DNA of 19,050 nucleotides from an uncultured Vogesella sp. (GTDB lineage Bacteria > Pseudomonadota > Gammaproteobacteria > Burkholderiales > Chromobacteriaceae): the NCBI GenBank assembly GCA_946479405.1, contig CAMLGD010000044.1, positions 1 through 19,050 of the forward strand, read 5' to 3'. Positions within the stretch are counted from its first letter, which is position 1, and the number at the start of each line of letters is the position of its first letter. The notes beneath the pieces are model-generated. The model was not told the DNA's origin, did no database searches, and saw only the letters and a list, made by a program, of their open reading frames with translations. A program made the position numbers and the translations under genes. Of this stretch, positions 15,002-19,050 are shown one piece after another.

Positions 15002-15862
15002 CTAGCCCGGCAGCGGGATGAACTCGGTTTCGCCCGGCACCATGGCAAAGCGGCCGGCGGCCCAGTCCTCGCGCGCCTGCTGCAGCCGCGCCTTGTCACT
15101 GGCGACAAAGTTCCAGTCCAGATAGCGCGGCGCATCCAGCGGCGCACCGCCAAACAGCACGCCATGAGCGCAGGCGCTGGCCCGCAGGCGGATCTCGCCC
15201 GCACCCAGCTGCACCAGTTCGCCGGCGCGTACCCGCTCGTCGCCAAGCTGCACTTCGCCGTCAAACAGGTACAGGCCGCGCTCGGCCACCTCCGGCAGCA
15301 GCAATTCACCGCCGCCCTTCAGCTGCCAGTCCAGATACAGCGTGTCGCTGAAGGTACGCACCGGCGCATGCATGCCGTAGGCGTTGCCGATCAACAACCG
15401 CACCAGCGCGCGCGGCAGCTGGCTTTGCGGCAGTTCATCCGCCGGATAGTGATGGAAGGCCGGTGCGCATGCTTCGTCCGCCAGCGGCAGCGCCAGCCAC
15501 ATCTGCAGCCCTTCCACCGCCAGCTGGCTTTCGCGGATGTCGGGCGGAATGCGCTCGGAGTGCACGATGCCGCGCCCGGCCACCATCAGGTTCACAGCCC
15601 CCGGCTCGATACGCTGCACCGTACCCAGGCTGTCGCGGTGCATCATCGCGCCCTGGGTGAGGTAGGTGACGGTGGCGAGGCCGATGTGTGGATGCGGCCG
15701 CACGTCGCCCTCGGTACCGGCGGCCACGAAATACGCCGGCCCCATGTGATCCAGAAACACGAATGGCCCGATCTGGCGGCAGCCGCGCACCGGCAGCAGC
15801 CGGCGCACGATAAAGCCGATGTCCTGCTGCTTCGGTTCGATACGTTGCATGATGGCGTTCAT
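15002..15862 (-). CDS. Pirin family protein, second gene of a tandem pair
   Basis: The 286-residue bicupin carries the pirin signatures FVFLDHMGP, VRPHPHIGLATVTYLTQG, MMHRDSLG and MVAGRGIVHSE. The four metal ligands known from human pirin and E. coli YhhW are all present (H57, H59, H101, E103). Bacterial pirins include quercetin 2,3-dioxygenases, redox sensors and metabolic regulators; which applies is not visible. The ATG at 15862 follows GAGGAG at good spacing. It starts 9 bases after the stop of the other pirin, so the two are translated from one mRNA. They differ clearly in sequence (for example IGLATVTYLTQG against RGFETVTYMLAG), so this is an old divergence, not a recent duplication. 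Confidence 0.95.
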   Translation of the reverse strand: MNAIMQRIEPKQQDIGFIVRRLLPVRGCRQIGPFVFLDHMGPAYFVAAGTEGDVRPHPHIGLATVTYLTQGAMMHRDSLGTVQRIEPGAVNLMVAGRGIVHSERIPPDIRESQLAVEGLQMWLALPLADEACAPAFHHYPADELPQSQLPRALVRLLIGNAYGMHAPVRTFSDTLYLDWQLKGGGELLLPEVAERGLYLFDGEVQLGDERVRAGELVQLGAGEIRLRASACAHGVLFGGAPLDAPRYLDWNFVASDKARLQQAREDWAAGRFAMVPGETEFIPLPG

Positions 15863-15871
15863 CGCAGCTCC

Positions 15872-16723
15872 TCAGGCCAGGGTGCCGGCCTGGTAATCGG
15901 CAAAGGCTTGTTCCAGTTCGGCACGGCTGTTCATCACGAACGGGCCGTACTGCGCAATCGGCTCGCCCAGCGGCTTGCCGGCCAGCACCAGCACGCTGGC
16001 GCCCGCCTCGCTGTGGAAACTCACGCCGTCAGCACCGGCGGACAGCACCGCCATGCGCCCCTCGGCCACCGGCCGCGCCGGCTCGCCGACAGTGATCTGC
16101 CCCTGGTACACGTACAGGAAGGCGTTGTGCCCGGCCGGGATGGTGATCTGCTGCGCCTGCCCTGCGGCCAACGTGACGTCCAGGTACAGCGGCTCGGTGT
16201 CCGGCTGCTGGATGGTACCGGCGGTGCCGGCGTAATGCCCGGCAATCACTTTCACCTTGCTGCCATCGGCCAGGCTGACCACCGGAATGTCGCTGGACGG
16301 AATGTCCTGGTAGGCAGCCGGAATCATCTTGCGCTTGCCCGGCAGGTTGATCCACAGCTGGAAGCCGTGCATCAGCCCTTCTTCCTGCTCCGGCATTTCG
16401 GAGTGGATCACACCGCGCCCGGCGGTCATCCACTGCACGCCGCCCGGCCCCAGCAGGCCTTCGTTGCCGCCGCTGTCTCGGTGGCGCATGCGGCCGGCCA
16501 GCATATAGGTAACGGTCTCGAAACCGCGGTGCGGATGCGGCGGGAAGCCGGCAATGTAATCGTTGGGGTCGTCGGAACGGAACTCGTCCAGCATCAGGAA
16601 CGGGTCGAGCCGGCGCTGCAGATCCTGCGTCAGCACGCGCTTGAGATTGACCCCGGCGCCGTCGGCGGTGTCGATGCCGACTACCAGGCGCTCTACCTGG
16701 CGGGATTGAAAAACAGTGGTCAT
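15872..16723 (-). CDS. Pirin family protein, first gene of a tandem pair
   Basis: The 283-residue bicupin starts MTTVFQSRQVERLVVGID and has PFLMLDEF, FPPHPHRGFETVTYMLAG, MRHRDSGG and MTAGRGVIHSE. The metal ligands H63, H65, H107 and E109 are intact. The C-terminal pirin domain contains AGHYAGTAG and ends GEPIAQYGPFVMNSRAELEQAF, a hallmark of the YhhW/quercetinase-like branch. The ATG at 16723 has GAGGAA upstream; a longer frame back to 16864 crosses a promoter and a terminator and was rejected. Cytoplasmic location is expected, as no signal peptide is seen. A -10-like TATAGT lies 34-39 bases upstream of the start. Confidence 0.95.
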   Translation of the reverse strand: MTTVFQSRQVERLVVGIDTADGAGVNLKRVLTQDLQRRLDPFLMLDEFRSDDPNDYIAGFPPHPHRGFETVTYMLAGRMRHRDSGGNEGLLGPGGVQWMTAGRGVIHSEMPEQEEGLMHGFQLWINLPGKRKMIPAAYQDIPSSDIPVVSLADGSKVKVIAGHYAGTAGTIQQPDTEPLYLDVTLAAGQAQQITIPAGHNAFLYVYQGQITVGEPARPVAEGRMAVLSAGADGVSFHSEAGASVLVLAGKPLGEPIAQYGPFVMNSRAELEQAFADYQAGTLA

Positions 16724-16756
16724 GGTGGCGTTCCTCGTAGCGTTGTTATGCGGCCA

Positions 16757-16785
16757 ACTATAAGAAAGCCGCCGCCGATAGAAAA
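16757..16785 (-). promoter_or_regulatory. Candidate promoter of the pirin operon
   Basis: TATAGT (16762-16757, minus strand) matches the -10 consensus at five of six positions. A poor -35, TTTTCT, lies 17 bases upstream. Right after the -10 comes TTGGCCGCA, a nine-base relic of the dispersed repeat. An eight-A run (16811-16818) lies further upstream and could act as an UP-like element. Confidence 0.5.
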
Positions 16786-16823
16786 GCGCAAAAAACTGCA
16801 AGCAGCCTTCAAAAAAAACGAGC

Positions 16824-16850
16824 AAAAAAGCCGCCCACAATGGACGGCTT
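16824..16850 (-). terminator. Intrinsic terminator after the HDOD gene
   Basis: On the minus strand AAGCCGTCC-ATTGT-GGGCGGCTT forms a 9-bp stem with one G-T pair (16850-16828) and runs into TTTTTT (16829-16824). It lies 20 bases after the stop at 16871. Confidence 0.88.
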
Positions 16851-16870
16851 GGCAACGGCTGCACAGCGGC

Positions 16871-18268
16871 TTACTCGCTGGCCGGCGCCAGCATCTCCTG
16901 CGCCCACACCATGGCGTCCAGGTGGCTGCGGTTCACCACCGCCGGCTCCAGCTTGAGCATGCGCGCCAGCGTGGTCACCCGTTCGATATTGTCCTGCTCC
17001 GCCGCCATCGCCAGCGCCAGATACGGCGCAAACAGCCCGCGCTGGTTGAGCAGCGCATCGGCGACTGTCGGCGGCAGCTCCAGCGGCTCCAGCGCCTCGG
17101 CCAGCTTTACCTGCATCAGCGCATCCAGCAACGAGAACATGCCGGTCAGGAACAGGTGCTCGCACTCCAGCTTGTGGTTGCCGCCCATCTCGCCCAGTTT
17201 TTGCATGAAGCGGGCGCGGAACAGCGAGCGCTCCATCAGCGCCACCGAGCGGCCATCATCCTTGCGGGTGGTAAACAGCAGCAGCGTCAGCCACTTGAAC
17301 AGCGAATCGCGGCCGATCAGCATCAGCGATTCCTGGATGGTCATCACCTTGCGCGACAGGCCGTTCATCGGCGAGTTGATGAAGCGCAGCAGCTTGAACA
17401 GCAGCAGCGAATCCAGCTTGAACTGGGCGTCGATCTCGGCACCGTCTGCGCCGGCGCGCAGCAGGCGCATGATTTCCATGATGCGCATCTGGCTGGCGTC
17501 CACCTGCGCCGCCGGCAACGGGTGGAAGTTGGTAAGGAAGCTGCCCTGATACAAGGCAAAGCGCTTGGCGGCGCCTGGCGTCTTGACACAGACATCGAAT
17601 TCTTCCGCCGAACCGATATTGCGCGCATACCAGCGCGCCGCCGGGTATTTGCCCGGCAGCTGGTCGAGAAACGGCGCCAGCACATCGTCCACCGCGGCGG
17701 CGAAATCCAGCACCAGGATGTCCATGCGCGACAGCAGCTCGTCCTGCAGCAGCTCGGACGCCACGTGGTGGCCGAACAGCGCCGGCTCCAGCGCAAAGCG
17801 GCGCCCCTGCGCCTTGTGGCGGTCGATCTCGGCGATGATGGCCTCGGTCACCGGCTCGTCCGACGGCGGGTTGAGCACGAAGTACACACGGTCGGTCGGA
17901 AAGCCGTCCAGCGCCGGATCGTTCAGCGAGGTGGTGGAGATGTGCACCAGCGCGCGGCGGAACGCCAGCAGGCGGAACACATCCATATTGATCAGCGTGC
18001 TGATCATCAGGTGATCGAACTGCACCCACTGGCTGGCGCTGGACTCCTTGCGCCGCAACGCGTCGCGCACCATAAATTCGTAGGCGACCACCCGCTGCTG
18101 ACTGTCGTGCACCGCCTGGTGCATGACAAAGCCGAAGGTGGGCGGCAGCACCGGGGCGGGCTGCGCCGCCGGGTCCGGCGTGGCGGCCGCGGGGGTCGCT
18201 CCCGGCTCGTTGGCCGCCGGCTCGTCCTTGCTGCCCTTGCCCAAACCACCAAACAGACTTTTCAACAT
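16871..18268 (-). CDS. EAL-HDOD signalling protein with degenerate EAL domain
   Basis: The 465-residue protein has an N-terminal MLKSLFGGLGKG segment, an Ala/Pro-rich linker (about 13-45), an EAL-like domain (about 46-255) and a C-terminal HDOD domain (about 256-465, with LLLFKLLRFINSP, SIQESLMLIGRD-like VMTIQESLMLIGRD and FMQKLGEMGG). This architecture is that of the YuxH/CdgJ group, which affects motility and biofilm. The signature EAL is replaced (YEFMVRD at 63-69) and the usual downstream E, N and DDFG motifs are not evident (VLNPPSD, VLDFAAA). Cyclic-di-GMP hydrolysis is therefore unlikely; binding or protein contact is more probable. The ATG at 18268 was preferred to one at 18310 because MLKSLFG is the usual family start, although its ribosome site lies in a small hairpin (18272-18282). 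Confidence 0.88.
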   Translation of the reverse strand: MLKSLFGGLGKGSKDEPAANEPGATPAAATPDPAAQPAPVLPPTFGFVMHQAVHDSQQRVVAYEFMVRDALRRKESSASQWVQFDHLMISTLINMDVFRLLAFRRALVHISTTSLNDPALDGFPTDRVYFVLNPPSDEPVTEAIIAEIDRHKAQGRRFALEPALFGHHVASELLQDELLSRMDILVLDFAAAVDDVLAPFLDQLPGKYPAARWYARNIGSAEEFDVCVKTPGAAKRFALYQGSFLTNFHPLPAAQVDASQMRIMEIMRLLRAGADGAEIDAQFKLDSLLLFKLLRFINSPMNGLSRKVMTIQESLMLIGRDSLFKWLTLLLFTTRKDDGRSVALMERSLFRARFMQKLGEMGGNHKLECEHLFLTGMFSLLDALMQVKLAEALEPLELPPTVADALLNQRGLFAPYLALAMAAEQDNIERVTTLARMLKLEPAVVNRSHLDAMVWAQEMLAPASE

Positions 18269-18311
18269 GATCGGGTATCCCGTCGTAAAACCAGTGTTAT
18301 TCAGAGCCATC

Positions 18312-18333
18312 CGCTTGCCGCACGCGACAAGCG
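18312..18333 (-). other. Hairpin between aroC and the HDOD gene, no T-run
   Basis: On the minus strand CGCTTGTCGC and GCGGCAAGCG pair over about 9-10 bp (one G-T) with a 2-4 base loop, 16 bases after the aroC stop. There is no T tract, so it may protect the aroC 3' end or weakly terminate. Confidence 0.4.
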
Positions 18334-18348
18334 TATCTGGTTATCAAT

Positions 18349-19050
18349 CTAGCCGATGCGCCCCGGAATGCGCGGGGTATCGACATGCACATCGCCGCAC
18401 TGCGCACGGTGGCGCAGCGCGTGGTCGATCAACACCAGCGCCAGCATCGCCTCGGCGATCGGCGTGGCGCGAATGCCGACGCACGGGTCGTGGCGGCCGT
18501 GGGTTTCCATCTCGATCGGCTCGCCGGCCTTGTTGATGGAGCGGCGCGGCTGGGCAATCGACGAGGTCGGCTTGATGGCGATGGACACTTCAATATCCTG
18601 GCCGGTGGAAATGCCCCCCAGCACGCCGCCGGCGTGGTTGCTGGCAAAGCCTTGCGGCGTCAGTTCGTCGCCGTGCTCGCTGCCGCGCTGGGTCACGCAG
18701 CCGAAGCCGGCACCGATTTCCACGCCCTTCACCGCGTTGATGTTCATCATCGCGTAGGCAATGTCGGCATCCAGGCGGTCGTACACCGGCTCGCCCCAGC
18801 CCACCGGCACGTTCTCGGCCACTACGCGCAGGCGTGCGCCTACCGAGTCCAGGCTCTTGCGGATGCTGTCCATATAGGCTTCCAGCTCGTCCACCTTGCT
18901 GGCGTCGGCGGCAAAGAACGGGTTGTCGTTCACCACGTCCCAGCTCTGGAACGGAATCTGCACCTCGCCGATCTGCGTCATGTGGCCGCGGATCACGATG
19001 CCGTGCTTTTCGCGCAGCCACTTCTTGGCAATGGCGCCGGCAGCCACGCG
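18349..19050 (-). CDS. aroC: Chorismate synthase AroC (3' part, runs off the right edge)
   Basis: Chorismate synthase converts 5-enolpyruvylshikimate-3-phosphate to chorismate with reduced FMN, the last common step of aromatic amino-acid synthesis. The frame is open to the window edge and the first visible residues [12 protein letters not shown] match the family's internal [10 protein letters not shown] motif, so the true start lies outside; the GTG at 19047 is an internal valine. Further signatures are [53 protein letters not shown] and [18 protein letters not shown]. The C-terminus is short and ends at TAG, without the tail of some homologues. It is a housekeeping gene and marks the end of the accessory region. 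Confidence 0.97.
   Translation of the reverse strand, partial: RVAAGAIAKKWLREKHGIVIRGHMTQIGEVQIPFQSWDVVNDNPFFAADASKVDELEAYMDSIRKSLDSVGARLRVVAENVPVGWGEPVYDRLDADIAYAMMNINAVKGVEIGAGFGCVTQRGSEHGDELTPQGFASNHAGGVLGGISTGQDIEVSIAIKPTSSIAQPRRSINKAGEPIEMETHGRHDPCVGIRATPIAEAMLALVLIDHALRHRAQCGDVHVDTPRIPGRIG

Noticed and set aside
16724..16864. N-terminal extension of the first pirin up to 16864
   Set aside because: The extra 47 residues would be read from the terminator and promoter region and are unlike any pirin.
14759..18352. A 1197-codon plus-strand open frame
   Set aside because: It runs antisense through two pirins and the EAL-HDOD gene, crosses two terminators, and its composition (Gln, His, Arg, Val rich) is that of a GC-skew shadow.

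Overview
The window looks like chromosomal DNA of a GC-rich denitrifying betaproteobacterium. A Neisseriales/Chromobacteriaceae-type organism (Vogesella, Pseudogulbenkiania, Aquitalea or similar) is my best guess, inferred from gene content, FNR-type boxes and protein flavour, not from a database match. All protein genes but one lie on the minus strand, so transcription runs right to left.

Positions 1-8935 form a denitrification island. In transcription order it holds norC-norB (cytochrome c-dependent nitric oxide reductase), a strong terminator, norE-like, a YfcF-type glutathione transferase, norF-like, norQ, a small membrane protein, norD, a 70-residue cysteine-rich DUF3079 protein and the 5' part of nirS (cytochrome cd1 nitrite reductase, cut by the left edge). 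The only plus-strand gene, nirE/cobA (uroporphyrinogen-III methyltransferase, first step of heme d1 synthesis), is divergent from norC. One FNR/DNR-type box between the two is placed to serve both, and a perfect box lies before nirS.

Positions 9057-10967 hold an overlapping nitric-oxide-response unit: hemerythrin, DUF2249 protein and NnrS, with a weak FNR-like box upstream. Positions 11048-14760 carry an MFS_3 exporter, a universal stress protein, a TerC/YjbE membrane protein and an orphan periplasmic solute-binding protein. Positions 15002-18268 carry two tandem pirins and a degenerate EAL-HDOD signalling protein. The right edge cuts chorismate synthase aroC.

The least-explained signal is a dispersed 12-mer, AAGGTTGGCCGC. 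It occurs six times exactly in 19 kb: twice as a pair of facing copies forming long perfect hairpins (999-1046 and 8960-9002) and twice alone (4479, 5855). Two 11-base copies sit in the leaders of terC and the solute-binding gene. Abundance, intergenic bias and use of inverted pairs as terminators are what DNA uptake sequences look like in Neisseria and Pasteurellaceae, but the word is unrelated to the Neisseria DUS. It is a candidate uptake-sequence dialect or another genome-wide repeat. Deciding needs a genome-wide count.

No tRNA, rRNA, CRISPR, insertion sequence or stretch over 300 bases without a gene was seen. The longest gap, 14761-15001, holds a promoter-like element, one 11-base repeat copy and a terminator.
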